Source: Enterococcus raffinosus | GTDB lineage: Bacteria > Bacillota > Bacilli > Lactobacillales > Enterococcaceae | Assembly: GCF_001886185.1 (NCBI RefSeq) | Contig: NZ_JXLA01000018.1 | Location: 1 to 64,000, forward strand | Length of the DNA stretch: 64,000 nucleotides | Direction: 5' to 3' | Shown here: piece after piece, positions 8,236-16,121 of the stretch | Layout: the number at the start of each line of letters is the position of its first letter | Numbering within the stretch: position 1 is the stretch's first letter | The notes under the pieces: generated by a model | The model's database searches: none | What the model was told of the DNA's origin: nothing | The model's input: the letters and a program-made list of their open reading frames with translations, nothing else | Program-made: the position numbers and the translations under genes

Positions 8236-8555
8236 TCGAACTAACTGTCGATAATTTCAGCGCAGAGGTATTAGAGCAAGAATCACCCGTATTAGTAGAT
8301 TGGTGGGGAGAAACCTGTGAAAACTGCTTAGCCCTTATGCCAGACGTAGAAGAACTTTATGCACAATACAAGGATAGCATTCGTTTCACCAAATTTAATA
8401 CGTCACAGAAAAAAGTTCGCCGTTTTTGTATCCAACATAAAATACTTGGTCTGCCGGTTATCTCGATTTATCAAAATGGCGAGAAAGTTGATGAAGTAGC
8501 GAAAGATGACTGTACCAAAGAATCTATTGAAGCAATGATTCAGAAATACATTTAG
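8232..8555 (+). CDS. trxA: Thioredoxin of the glycine reductase system
   Basis: A 107-residue thioredoxin fold protein starting at the ATGA overlap with trxB; AGGGAGG lies 8 bases before the ATG, and frame-open sequence further upstream is inside trxB. The active site is WGETCENC (Cys29, Cys32) instead of the standard WCGPC, and the cis-proline loop GLPVISIY is present. Non-canonical active sites are characteristic of thioredoxins dedicated to glycine reductase. Its predicted role is to regenerate selenoprotein A. Confidence 0.92.
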   Translation: MIELTVDNFSAEVLEQESPVLVDWWGETCENCLALMPDVEELYAQYKDSIRFTKFNTSQKKVRRFCIQHKILGLPVISIYQNGEKVDEVAKDDCTKESIEAMIQKYI

Positions 8556-8566
8556 GGAGAATGCCC

Positions 8567-10102
8567 ATGAACTATTCGACTTTACGTGGGGCGAGCTATA
8601 TTTTGGTTCATACACCAGATATGATCGAACATAATGGCACGACCCAAACAACTGAAAAGATCACGACACCAGATAGTCCATATTTGGCGAACCTGTATGA
8701 TCACCTGCGCAGTTTTGATGAAGTGGTCAATTATGCACCGAATCAGACATTTATCGGAAACATGAGTTATCAAGAATTAAAAGAAATTCCACAACCATGG
8801 GTCAATCAACCAATTGAAGGTACGCGTGAAGGCAAATTCGGCGAGATTATGCCGGAATTGGAATTTTATGGCTTGTTGCAGATTGTTGATGTATTTGAGT
8901 TAGTCCATTTGGAGGAAAACTTTGCTTTAAAGGTTCGCGAGGCGTTAAGCAGTCATCCTTTGTTTAAACAGGATGTGGAAAAAATTAAAGAAGGAAAAAC
9001 TCTTGAATGGATTAAAAAGGATATAGCCGAAAATCATGGAGAAGGCCTGTATTATGAGCGTGAATTGGTTGGCTGCGTAAGTCCTGCTCATCAAATTGAT
9101 GTGAATCTCAATGCCCATGTAATGCTGGAAAATTTGGTAGTTAAGGCAAGCGGTGTGTTCGCGTTACGTCAATTAATCGACAAGCACCAGCTTGATCCAA
9201 AAGAAATTGATTATGTGATCGAATGTAGTGAGGAAGCTTGCGGAGATATGAATCAGCGAGGCGGCGGAAACTTCGCCAAATCAATCGCCGAATTATGCGG
9301 ATGTGAACATGCGACCGGTTCAGATATACGAAGTTTTTGTGCTGGACCAACCCATGCCTTAATTACAGCCGCTTCTCTTGTTGCGGCAGGAACGCACAAA
9401 AATGTAGTTTTAGTGGCTGGCGGAGCGACTGCTAAATTAGGAATGAACGGAAAATCCCATGTTGGAAAAGGATTTCCCATTTTAGAAGATGTTCTAGGCG
9501 GTTTTGCGGCTTTAATCAGCGAAAATGATGGAATCCATCCGATTTTGCGTCATGATTTGACTGGAAAACATGAAGTTGGCAGCGGATCGAGTCCGCAAGC
9601 GGTCACCACTGCCTTGATCGCTAGTGTTTTAGAAAAAGCACAGTTAACGATCAAAGATATTGACGTCTATTCTGTTGAAATGCAAAATCCCGATATCACT
9701 AAACCGGCTGGTGCTGGGGATGTCCCGTTGGCCAATCTGAAAATGATTGGGGCAATCGGGGTGTTACGTAAAGATATTGAGAAAAAAGAACTGATGGCCT
9801 TTGTTAACGAAAAAGCCCTTGTCGGTTGGGCACCAACCCAAGGTCATATTCCAAGCGGCATTCCGTATTTGGGTTTTGCGGCAGAGGACTTAGCCAGCGG
9901 CAACAAAAATCGTGCGATGATTGTTGGGAAAGGTTCACTTTTCTTAGGACGGATGACGAATTTATTTGATGGCGTATCGATTTTACTCGATCGAAACAAC
10001 GGTAAGTCTTCAGAAGAAAATCAGCAAGATCTAGAAGAACTGGTGAAACGTGAAGTTGCGCAGGCATTGAGAAGTTTTGCTGCCAATCTTTCAGTAGAAT
10101 AG
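8567..10102 (+). CDS. grdC: Glycine reductase complex component C, beta subunit
   Basis: A 511-residue homologue of GrdC, which has a FabH-like (ketoacyl-ACP synthase III) fold. With GrdD it releases the carboxymethyl group from selenoprotein A as acetyl phosphate. Typical segments are DYVIECSEEACGDMNQRGGGN and FCAGPTHALITAASLVAAG. ATG 8567 is chosen over ATG 8561 because AGGGAG ends at 8559, too close to the first. It lies 11 bases after trxA and 10 before grdD. Confidence 0.93.
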   Translation: MNYSTLRGASYILVHTPDMIEHNGTTQTTEKITTPDSPYLANLYDHLRSFDEVVNYAPNQTFIGNMSYQELKEIPQPWVNQPIEGTREGKFGEIMPELEFYGLLQIVDVFELVHLEENFALKVREALSSHPLFKQDVEKIKEGKTLEWIKKDIAENHGEGLYYERELVGCVSPAHQIDVNLNAHVMLENLVVKASGVFALRQLIDKHQLDPKEIDYVIECSEEACGDMNQRGGGNFAKSIAELCGCEHATGSDIRSFCAGPTHALITAASLVAAGTHKNVVLVAGGATAKLGMNGKSHVGKGFPILEDVLGGFAALISENDGIHPILRHDLTGKHEVGSGSSPQAVTTALIASVLEKAQLTIKDIDVYSVEMQNPDITKPAGAGDVPLANLKMIGAIGVLRKDIEKKELMAFVNEKALVGWAPTQGHIPSGIPYLGFAAEDLASGNKNRAMIVGKGSLFLGRMTNLFDGVSILLDRNNGKSSEENQQDLEELVKREVAQALRSFAANLSVE

Positions 10103-10112
10103 AGGTGAGTCA

Positions 10113-11270
10113 ATGTCTGATCAAGTAAAACAAACAGTAAAAAAAGTTTTTGAGGATTTAGCGACTAGTTTAGAAACCGGTCGAATGGAGTCGAGAATCA
10201 AGATTGGTTTGACCATCGATGGCAGCGAACTTGGCATGGATGTAATGAAGCAGGCAGCGTTAGCTATCAAGAAAAAGAATCTCTTTGATTTAGTCTTGAT
10301 TGGCAGCAATGTTGATTGGGCAACTGATTTTGACCATTATTCGACCGCAGATTGTCAAAAAGAAGCGGCTGATTTAATGGAGGAACTGTTAGATAGCGGA
10401 GAACTCCAAGGCTGTGTAACGTTGCATTATAATTTTCCGATCGGCGTTTCTACGGTTGGGAAAGTAGTCACGCCTGCATTGGGACGTGAACTTTTTATCG
10501 CGACCACAACTGGGACAACAAGCGGCAATCGAAATGAAGCGATGGTGTTGAATGCAATTAATGGTATCGCTGTAGCGAAAGCTTGCGGTATCCAGCAACC
10601 GTCAATCGGTATTTTAAATATTGAAGGTGCGAAAACGGTTGAACGCTCATTAAATGAACTGCAAGAAAATGGCTACGAACTTACTTTTGGCGAAAGCCAA
10701 CGAGAAGATGGCGGAAAAGTTCTACGTGGCAATGATTTACTGATGGGGAGTGTCGATGTTGTTGTTTGTGATAGTCTGACTGGAAATATTTTGATGAAGC
10801 TTTTCTCAGCTTACTCGAGCGGTGGAAATTATGAAACTTTAGGAGCAGGTTATGGTCCAGGAATAGGTTGTAATTATGATCGCAATATTTGTATTATTTC
10901 TCGTGCTAGTGGGGCACCGGTGATTGCTAATGCATTGGAATATGCCTATGAGTTGGCCAAAGGCAAGCTTGCAAAAATCAGTTATACAGAATATCAAAAA
11001 GCGGATCAAGCAGGCTTGAAGCAAATTTGTGCTGACTTAACTGCGACACCAGCAACGGAAAAGCAAGAAGTTGAACCGCCGGCTAAAGAAATCGTAACGA
11101 GTGAGATCGCAGGAATCGAGATCATGGAATTAGACGATGCAGTGAAGGCTCTGTGGGCTGCTAATATTTATGCCGAAAGTGGAATGGGCTGTACTGGTCC
11201 AATCGTGTTAGTCAATGAAAAAAATGTACAAGCTGCACAGGATGAATTAAAAAAAGCGAATTATTTATAA
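10113..11270 (+). CDS. grdD: Glycine reductase complex component C, alpha subunit
   Basis: A 385-residue homologue of GrdD, distantly related to PlsX/phosphate acyltransferases. It forms acetyl phosphate from the acetyl thioester on protein C. The C-terminal motif AESGMGCTGPIVLVN carries the conserved Cys (residue 360) proposed to hold the acetyl thioester. The gene ends the grd operon just before an intrinsic terminator. Acetyl phosphate made here would feed acetate kinase, giving ATP; no ackA is in the window. Confidence 0.93.
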   Translation: MSDQVKQTVKKVFEDLATSLETGRMESRIKIGLTIDGSELGMDVMKQAALAIKKKNLFDLVLIGSNVDWATDFDHYSTADCQKEAADLMEELLDSGELQGCVTLHYNFPIGVSTVGKVVTPALGRELFIATTTGTTSGNRNEAMVLNAINGIAVAKACGIQQPSIGILNIEGAKTVERSLNELQENGYELTFGESQREDGGKVLRGNDLLMGSVDVVVCDSLTGNILMKLFSAYSSGGNYETLGAGYGPGIGCNYDRNICIISRASGAPVIANALEYAYELAKGKLAKISYTEYQKADQAGLKQICADLTATPATEKQEVEPPAKEIVTSEIAGIEIMELDDAVKALWAANIYAESGMGCTGPIVLVNEKNVQAAQDELKKANYL

Positions 11271-11275
11271 ACGGA

Positions 11276-11306
11276 AGCCAGCTCAATCAATGGGCTGGTT
11301 TTTTAT
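11276..11306 (+). terminator. Terminator of the glycine reductase operon
   Basis: AGCCAGC (11276-11282) pairs with GCTGGTT (11294-11300, one G-T pair), followed by TTTTATT. The stretch 11307-11600 after it contains no recognisable gene. Confidence 0.85.
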
Positions 11307-11600
11307 TGCTCAATGCGAGAAACAATGGTCGAAGAACCAAAGTCAAAGCATAAAAATATCGGCGACCTGAAGTGAGACTGTGAAAGAAGTAGTCTGCTTA
11401 AAAAAATAAGGAGAAATTTGCCAAAATTACTTCTCGAATTTTTGCGGAATTTCAGCACATTTACTAAGAAGCGGCTATTTCTTTTTTGTCGAATCAAAAA
11501 ATCTCACAACATTTCGAAGCGATGGGTTGCAACCTCAATGAGACGATTAAGATTTAAATGATTCTAAAGAATTACTTTTTGTAAAAAAGTTGAATTCTCC

Positions 11601-11631
11601 TTGACTCTCCAGTTGCGGAAGACTTTAGACT
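11601..11631 (+). promoter_or_regulatory. MerR-type promoter (19-base spacer) of the UvrA-like gene
   Basis: TTGACT (11601-11606) and TAGACT (11626-11631) are separated by 19 bases, and the spacer holds an imperfect dyad (CTCTCC ... GGAAGA). This is the architecture of promoters activated by MerR-family regulators of the BmrR/TipA type, whose operators begin TTGACTCTCC. An ordinary reading with a 17-base spacer and TTTAGA as -10 is possible. No MerR-type regulator gene is in the window. Confidence 0.55.
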
Positions 11632-11653
11632 AGAAAGGTAAGGGGGGAATCAG

Positions 11654-13924
11654 ATGAAACCACTAAGATTAATCGGTCTCACACAAAACAATCTGCAGGA
11701 TCTCTCATTGGAGATCAAAAAGAACCAGCTGATTGTGTTTACAGGCGTGTCAGGTTCAGGAAAGTCCAGTTTGGTCTTTGACACGATTGCTGCAGAAGCG
11801 CAGCGACAAATGAATGCCAACTACTCTGCATTCGTACGGAACCGGATGCCCAAGTTCCTCAAACCGAAAGCGGAGCGAATCGAAAATCTGAATCCAGCGA
11901 TCGTCATCGATCAAACTCCGCTTGGCGGAAATCAACGTTCTACGGTTGGAACGATTACTGAAACCTATTCGTTGCTTCGTTTATTATACTCGCGAATCGG
12001 TCAGCCTCACATTGGATCTGCCAGTCAATTTTCTTTTAATCATCCTCAAGGTATGTGTTTAAAATGTTCTGGATTAGGACGTGTTAATCAAATCAATTTG
12101 GACAAATTGATTGATCGGGAAAAATCTTGGAACCAGGGTGCTGTTATGGATACCAGATATGCAGTCGGCAATTGGTACTGGAAACAGTATGCTGCCGCTG
12201 ATTTTTTTGACAATGATCAACCATTAAAAGAATTGACTACTGCTCAGTGGAATCAATTAATCTATGGGCATCCAGATCAAGAGCCAACACCGGTGAATCC
12301 AAAACTAGAAGGAATCTGTAGGAATTACGAACGGATTATTTTGAAACGCGACTTATCAGGCCACAGTAAAATGTATGAGGATAAGATGAAAGAATTACTT
12401 TTTGAAGCACCTTGTCCTGACTGTGAAGGGCAACGATTAAACAAAGAAACGTTATCAGTAAAAATCAACGACTGTTCGATTGCTGATTGTGTAGCGATGG
12501 ATATGAACGATCTGCTTCATTTTCTAGATGAGCTGTACTATCCAGAAGTAAAGGAAGTAATTGATGAACTTAAGCGTCAAGTTCAACGTCTGATTGATAT
12601 CGGATTGGATTATCTCCAGTTGGATCGGCAGACACCAAGCTTATCAGGTGGGGAAGCGCAGCGAGTAAAATTAGTGAAGTATATGGGTAGTGCCTTGAAT
12701 GGGCTGTTTTACATTTTTGATGAACCGAGTACTGGAATGCATGCTCGCGACGTTTCACGCATCAATCGACTTCTGCAAGATTTGCGAGATAAGGAAAATA
12801 CAGTATTTGTCGTGGAACACGACCCTGATGTGATCGCGGTCGCTGATGAAGTGATTGATATCGGACCACTAGCTGGAAAACAAGGTGGGGAAATCGTTTT
12901 TCGAGGAGAGTATTCAGCGCTTCTTCGGTCAGATAGTTTAACTGGGAAGGAAATCTGCCAAAGCCTACCAATCAATACCCATCCCCGTAAGTGGCATGAG
13001 AAAATGACCATCAAAGAGGCCAACTTGCATAATCTAAAGAATGTGACTGTAGATATTCCTAAACACGTTCTAACAGTGGTGACTGGCGTAGCTGGCTCTG
13101 GAAAGTCAACGCTGATTACAAAAGTTCTGCCAGAACAATTTCCAAACGAACTATCTATCATTAATCAAGCGCCAATCAAAGCAACTAACCGAGCGACACC
13201 AGCGACATATCTTGGAATCTATGATGAGATTCGCCGAACCTTTGCTAAAGCGAATCATGTTCCAGTTGGTATGTTCAGTTTCAATTCAACGGGGGCTTGT
13301 CCGGCATGTCACGGAAAAGGAGAGACGACAGTGGAACTGGTATTCATGGATCCAATCGTGAATGAATGTGAAGCTTGTGGCGGGACGCGCTTCTCTGATG
13401 AAGCATTGAGTTATCGTTTGAAAGGATCCACAATTTTAGACGTGCTGGCAATGACACCCAAAGAGCTGCAAGACTTCTATTGCGGTATCGGTAGTAAAAA
13501 AATGAACGATAAGCTGCAGGCGATGATTGATACTGGGTTAACGTATCTACCGATCGGACGTACCTTGACCACACTCTCTGGCGGGGAACGACAAAGACTA
13601 AAATTAACCAAGGCGATCACGCAAAATGAAACTGTTTTTATTCTTGATGAACCGACGACTGGACTGCATCTATCAGACATCAAAAAGTTAAACGGGCTGT
13701 TTCAACGGATGGTGGATAAAGGAAACACATTGATTATCATTGAACATCATAGTGAAATCATTAAGCAAGCCGATTGGATTATTGATATCGGACCAGAGGG
13801 CGGTGTGAAGGGCGGCAACGTTGTTTTCAGCGGTGTTCCTGAAGATTTATTAGAAAGCGGAACGATTACGGGTGAGTATTTGAAGAAAAGTAGTGAACAA
13901 ATCGAGCATGCGATCTCCTGCTAA
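11654..13924 (+). CDS. UvrA-like ABC-ATPase (short, resistance-type paralogue)
   Basis: A 756-residue protein with two ABC ATPase modules: Walker A GVSGSGKSS (31-39) and GVAGSGKST (about 480), signatures LSGGEAQRV (about 329) and LSGGERQRL (about 642), and Walker B FDEPSTG and LDEPTTG. Zinc modules CLKCSGLG, CPDCEGQR, CPACHGKG and CEACGGTR are present. It is about 200 residues shorter than housekeeping UvrA (about 940), consistent with loss of the UvrB-binding/insertion region as in UvrA2 or DrrC-type proteins, which are linked to resistance to DNA-binding drugs. A long AGGGGGG ribosome site precedes the ATG. It is monocistronic, and its promoter suggests drug induction. Confidence 0.88.
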   Translation: MKPLRLIGLTQNNLQDLSLEIKKNQLIVFTGVSGSGKSSLVFDTIAAEAQRQMNANYSAFVRNRMPKFLKPKAERIENLNPAIVIDQTPLGGNQRSTVGTITETYSLLRLLYSRIGQPHIGSASQFSFNHPQGMCLKCSGLGRVNQINLDKLIDREKSWNQGAVMDTRYAVGNWYWKQYAAADFFDNDQPLKELTTAQWNQLIYGHPDQEPTPVNPKLEGICRNYERIILKRDLSGHSKMYEDKMKELLFEAPCPDCEGQRLNKETLSVKINDCSIADCVAMDMNDLLHFLDELYYPEVKEVIDELKRQVQRLIDIGLDYLQLDRQTPSLSGGEAQRVKLVKYMGSALNGLFYIFDEPSTGMHARDVSRINRLLQDLRDKENTVFVVEHDPDVIAVADEVIDIGPLAGKQGGEIVFRGEYSALLRSDSLTGKEICQSLPINTHPRKWHEKMTIKEANLHNLKNVTVDIPKHVLTVVTGVAGSGKSTLITKVLPEQFPNELSIINQAPIKATNRATPATYLGIYDEIRRTFAKANHVPVGMFSFNSTGACPACHGKGETTVELVFMDPIVNECEACGGTRFSDEALSYRLKGSTILDVLAMTPKELQDFYCGIGSKKMNDKLQAMIDTGLTYLPIGRTLTTLSGGERQRLKLTKAITQNETVFILDEPTTGLHLSDIKKLNGLFQRMVDKGNTLIIIEHHSEIIKQADWIIDIGPEGGVKGGNVVFSGVPEDLLESGTITGEYLKKSSEQIEHAISC

Positions 13925-13943
13925 TTCAGCAGGAGATTTTTTA
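13913..13943 (+). terminator. Terminator after the UvrA-like gene
   Basis: ATCTCCTGCT (13913-13922) pairs perfectly with AGCAGGAGAT (13928-13937), followed by TTTTTT. The left arm overlaps the last codons, and the stop codon TAA lies at the start of the loop. The following intergenic stretch to 14140 contains a second weaker GAAAAGC/GCTTTTC hairpin near 14047-14086 but no gene. Confidence 0.9.
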
Positions 13944-14140
13944 ACGCCATCTCACCTGGAGATTTTCAAAATATGAAGGACGTTAGATTAATTTATAGTA
14001 GAAAATATTAATAAAAAGAATTGTTTAGATTAATTATTATTTAAAGGCGAAAAGCTCAACAGAGAGTAGGCTCGCTGGCTTTTCTTTCATTTTTTTAAAA
14101 GTTGTTGGATAGGTCTTGTCGTCTAAATGACGGGATTTTT

Positions 14141-14149
14141 TGTTATACT
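14141..14149 (+). promoter_or_regulatory. Extended -10 promoter of a two-gene unit
   Basis: TGT-TATACT (TG at 14141-14142, -10 at 14144-14149) is an extended -10 element. No good -35 is visible at the right spacing. It lies 19 bases before the preferred start of the next gene. Confidence 0.4.
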
Positions 14150-14167
14150 TAAAGGGGGATGATTGTG

Positions 14168-14443
14168 ATGGATCGATTAAAAAACATCTGTTGCTATGCA
14201 CCCATGATGGTGTATGCAACACCAGAAGTAGAAGCAAAGGTAGATAAGTTATGTTTAGAAATGGTCACATTAGCGACAAAAGGCTGGAGTGTGGACCAGT
14301 TATATTATCATGTGTTGAAACATGGCAGTGAGATTGAAGGTGCTGATATGGTGTTGACGGCTGATACTAAAGGATTAGTCATTATCTTCAAGCCAGAGCA
14401 AGAGGGGCAGGAGGTGGAAGATTATGTCAGTGAATACGTTTAA
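14168..14443 (+). CDS. Small protein of unknown function
   Basis: A 91-residue acidic protein (MDRLKNICCYAPMMVYATPE...) that I do not recognise. It has no signal peptide or membrane helix. The N-terminus has a Cys-Cys pair; the rest looks alpha-helical with a short beta-like segment (GADMVLTADTKGLVIIFKP). ATG 14168 is preferred over ATG 14159 because AAAGGGGG ends only one base before the latter. It overlaps the next small gene by 20 bases, so the two are probably co-translated and may work together. Confidence 0.65.
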   Translation: MDRLKNICCYAPMMVYATPEVEAKVDKLCLEMVTLATKGWSVDQLYYHVLKHGSEIEGADMVLTADTKGLVIIFKPEQEGQEVEDYVSEYV

Positions 14444-14642
14444 CTTAAGTATCATTCATCAAAAGATGTGTGATGAGTTTATTGCCGATATATGGATATT
14501 CGCTATCCAAAAATGCATGGATTTGCGTGAGGCATTCGTTGCAGCCAGAAAAGATGATCAGCTACAATACTTTTACAAATTGATTGATGAAAATGATGAA
14601 ATGTCTTTATATGTACATGAAGAATTAGGACTAGATTGCTAG
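14424..14642 (+). CDS. Small protein of unknown function, coupled to the preceding gene
   Basis: A 72-residue soluble, acidic, helical protein without a recognised domain. A strong AGGAGGTGG site about 7 bases before ATG 14424, inside the preceding gene, supports real translation. A terminator follows at once and overlaps its last codons, so the two genes form a self-contained unit. Confidence 0.65.
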   Translation: MSVNTFNLSIIHQKMCDEFIADIWIFAIQKCMDLREAFVAARKDDQLQYFYKLIDENDEMSLYVHEELGLDC

Positions 14643-14654
14643 TCCTTTTTTTTG
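14628..14654 (+). terminator. Terminator of the two-small-gene unit
   Basis: GGACTAG (14628-14634) pairs with CTAGTCC (14639-14645) around a four-base loop and is followed by eight T residues. Confidence 0.88.
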
Positions 14655-14741
14655 ATTTTTTTCGGAAGATAAATATGAGTATACTATAGATAATGAAAAG
14701 TTTTGATGTTGCTTATGCCCCGATTAAAGGAGAAAATTTTT

Positions 14742-15608
14742 ATGAGTAAAACGCTCAGATTGCTCTTTCCCCAGTGGCAGGGAGGAAACAACCCAAATTA
14801 TTATTTTGGTTCTGAACTATTGAGTCATATCGTTCCGCAAGGCAGTCAAGCCGAAATGGTGCGAGTCTCCGTTTACAAGGAGCCTTCACAAGAATTACCG
14901 CTTGAACATGGCGTAATCGGTGAAAGCGGATTGTTGAAACAACTGGCAGAAGCGGCTAGGATTTTGGAAGAAAAAGCACCGGAAAAAGTTATCACACTAG
15001 GCGGAGATTGTTCGATATCACAGGCACCATTTGATTACTTACATGGGAAATACCCTAATACATTAGGAATTCTTTGGATAGATGCTCACTCTGATATGTC
15101 CACGATTAATGACAGCAATCGTGAACATATGATGGTTCTAGGTAATTTATTAGGACATGGCGCACCACAATTTGCGGAAAAAGTTCAGCATCCCTTTAAA
15201 GTAGAGCAAGTGATGCTAGCTGGCTTGAAATATGAAGAACTTCGACCCTGCGACCATCAAGTCAATGAGTTACAGATGAATTACCTGACACCCGACAAAT
15301 TGGCAGCCGATAGTCAAGCGTTGGTCGGTTGGATCAATCAGAACCACATTAAACAGTTAGCGATTCATTTTGATTTGGATGTCCTGTCCCCGCAGGATTT
15401 TCGTTCGACTCATCCAGGGAAACCTCATCTAGCAATTGATAAATTTCCTGCACCAGTTGGCACAATGACACTAGATCAAATCACGCGAATCATTCACGAT
15501 GTTTCTGAAAAGGCTGAAATCGTTGGATTTAGCATTGGGGAACATCTACCGTGGGATGCGATTAACTTGCGGAATGCATTGGCGAGTGTGGAAATATTTA
15601 GGGAATAG
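14742..15608 (+). CDS. Arginase/agmatinase-family hydrolase
   Basis: A 288-residue ureohydrolase-fold protein. Manganese-site motifs are GGDCS (about residue 86), WIDAHSD (about 110) and HFDLDVLSP (about 207). The usual GGDHS has Cys in place of the metal-ligand His, which also occurs in some arginase-family proteins and makes the substrate uncertain. ATG 14742 is used because AAAGGAG lies 9 bases upstream; an in-frame ATG at 14703 lacks a ribosome site. It is alone in its transcription unit and convergent with the VOC gene. Confidence 0.8.
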   Translation: MSKTLRLLFPQWQGGNNPNYYFGSELLSHIVPQGSQAEMVRVSVYKEPSQELPLEHGVIGESGLLKQLAEAARILEEKAPEKVITLGGDCSISQAPFDYLHGKYPNTLGILWIDAHSDMSTINDSNREHMMVLGNLLGHGAPQFAEKVQHPFKVEQVMLAGLKYEELRPCDHQVNELQMNYLTPDKLAADSQALVGWINQNHIKQLAIHFDLDVLSPQDFRSTHPGKPHLAIDKFPAPVGTMTLDQITRIIHDVSEKAEIVGFSIGEHLPWDAINLRNALASVEIFRE

Positions 15609-15609
15609 A

Positions 15610-15638
15610 AAAAACAGCCAGCAGGTGCTGGCTGTTTG
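15610..15638. terminator. Terminator between convergent genes
   Basis: AAACAGCCAGC (15612-15622) pairs perfectly with GCTGGCTGTTT (15627-15637). Six consecutive A residues on the left make a T-run on the minus strand, so it is strongest for the VOC gene; it can also stop the arginase-like transcript. Confidence 0.85.
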
Positions 15639-15655
15639 AAACGTTGTAACCATCG

Positions 15656-16096
15656 TCAACAATGATCATCATTATTGACGATCTCATATTTAATTCCATC
15701 TGGATCGTTAAAGAAGAGAGCATAATAGTTTGGTCCATGTTGTGGAAAAATTTGCGGCTTATCTAAGATTTCAGCGCCAAGACCACGCGCTATTTGATAC
15801 ATTCGATCGACTTCGTTTCTAGAGGAGGCTCTAAAAGCAATATGATGAACCGCACCGGGCTTTCTTCTGTGCACAGTTTGATCTTCAAATTGACTTAATG
15901 CTGAACAGATACCAAAATCATAGGAACTGTCGAGATATTCAATGACCTGCATATCCAGCTCTTCCAAATAAACATTGATTTTTTTGTTTAAATCAAAACC
16001 CAAAGCTTCCATTAATCCATCGTAAAAGGCTTCTACTTTATTAACATCTTTCACCGTTACCTGCAAATGATCGACTTTCATTGGTAATGCCATCAT
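15656..16096 (-). CDS. VOC superfamily (glyoxalase/dioxygenase-like) protein
   Basis: A 146-residue protein with paired beta-alpha-beta-beta-beta modules of the vicinal oxygen chelate fold. Landmarks are VDHLQVTVKDVNKVEAFYDGLMEALGF at the N-terminus (first metal ligand His), AVHHIAFRA in the middle and FFNDPDGIKYEIV at the C-terminus (Glu ligand). Members include glyoxalase I, fosfomycin thioltransferases and ring dioxygenases; the substrate cannot be fixed. Two adjacent ATG codons (16096, 16093) follow GGGGGAAG; the second is better spaced. It lies 25 bases after the DUF2087 regulator and is probably co-transcribed with it. Confidence 0.82.
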   Translation of the reverse strand: MMALPMKVDHLQVTVKDVNKVEAFYDGLMEALGFDLNKKINVYLEELDMQVIEYLDSSYDFGICSALSQFEDQTVHRRKPGAVHHIAFRASSRNEVDRMYQIARGLGAEILDKPQIFPQHGPNYYALFFNDPDGIKYEIVNNDDHC

Positions 16097-16121
16097 TCTT
16101 CCCCCATTCTAGTAAAACCAG

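Noticed and set aside
11307-11600. Degenerate gene or insertion-sequence remnant between grdD and the UvrA-like gene
   Set aside because: No frame with recognisable protein similarity and no terminal inverted repeats were seen.
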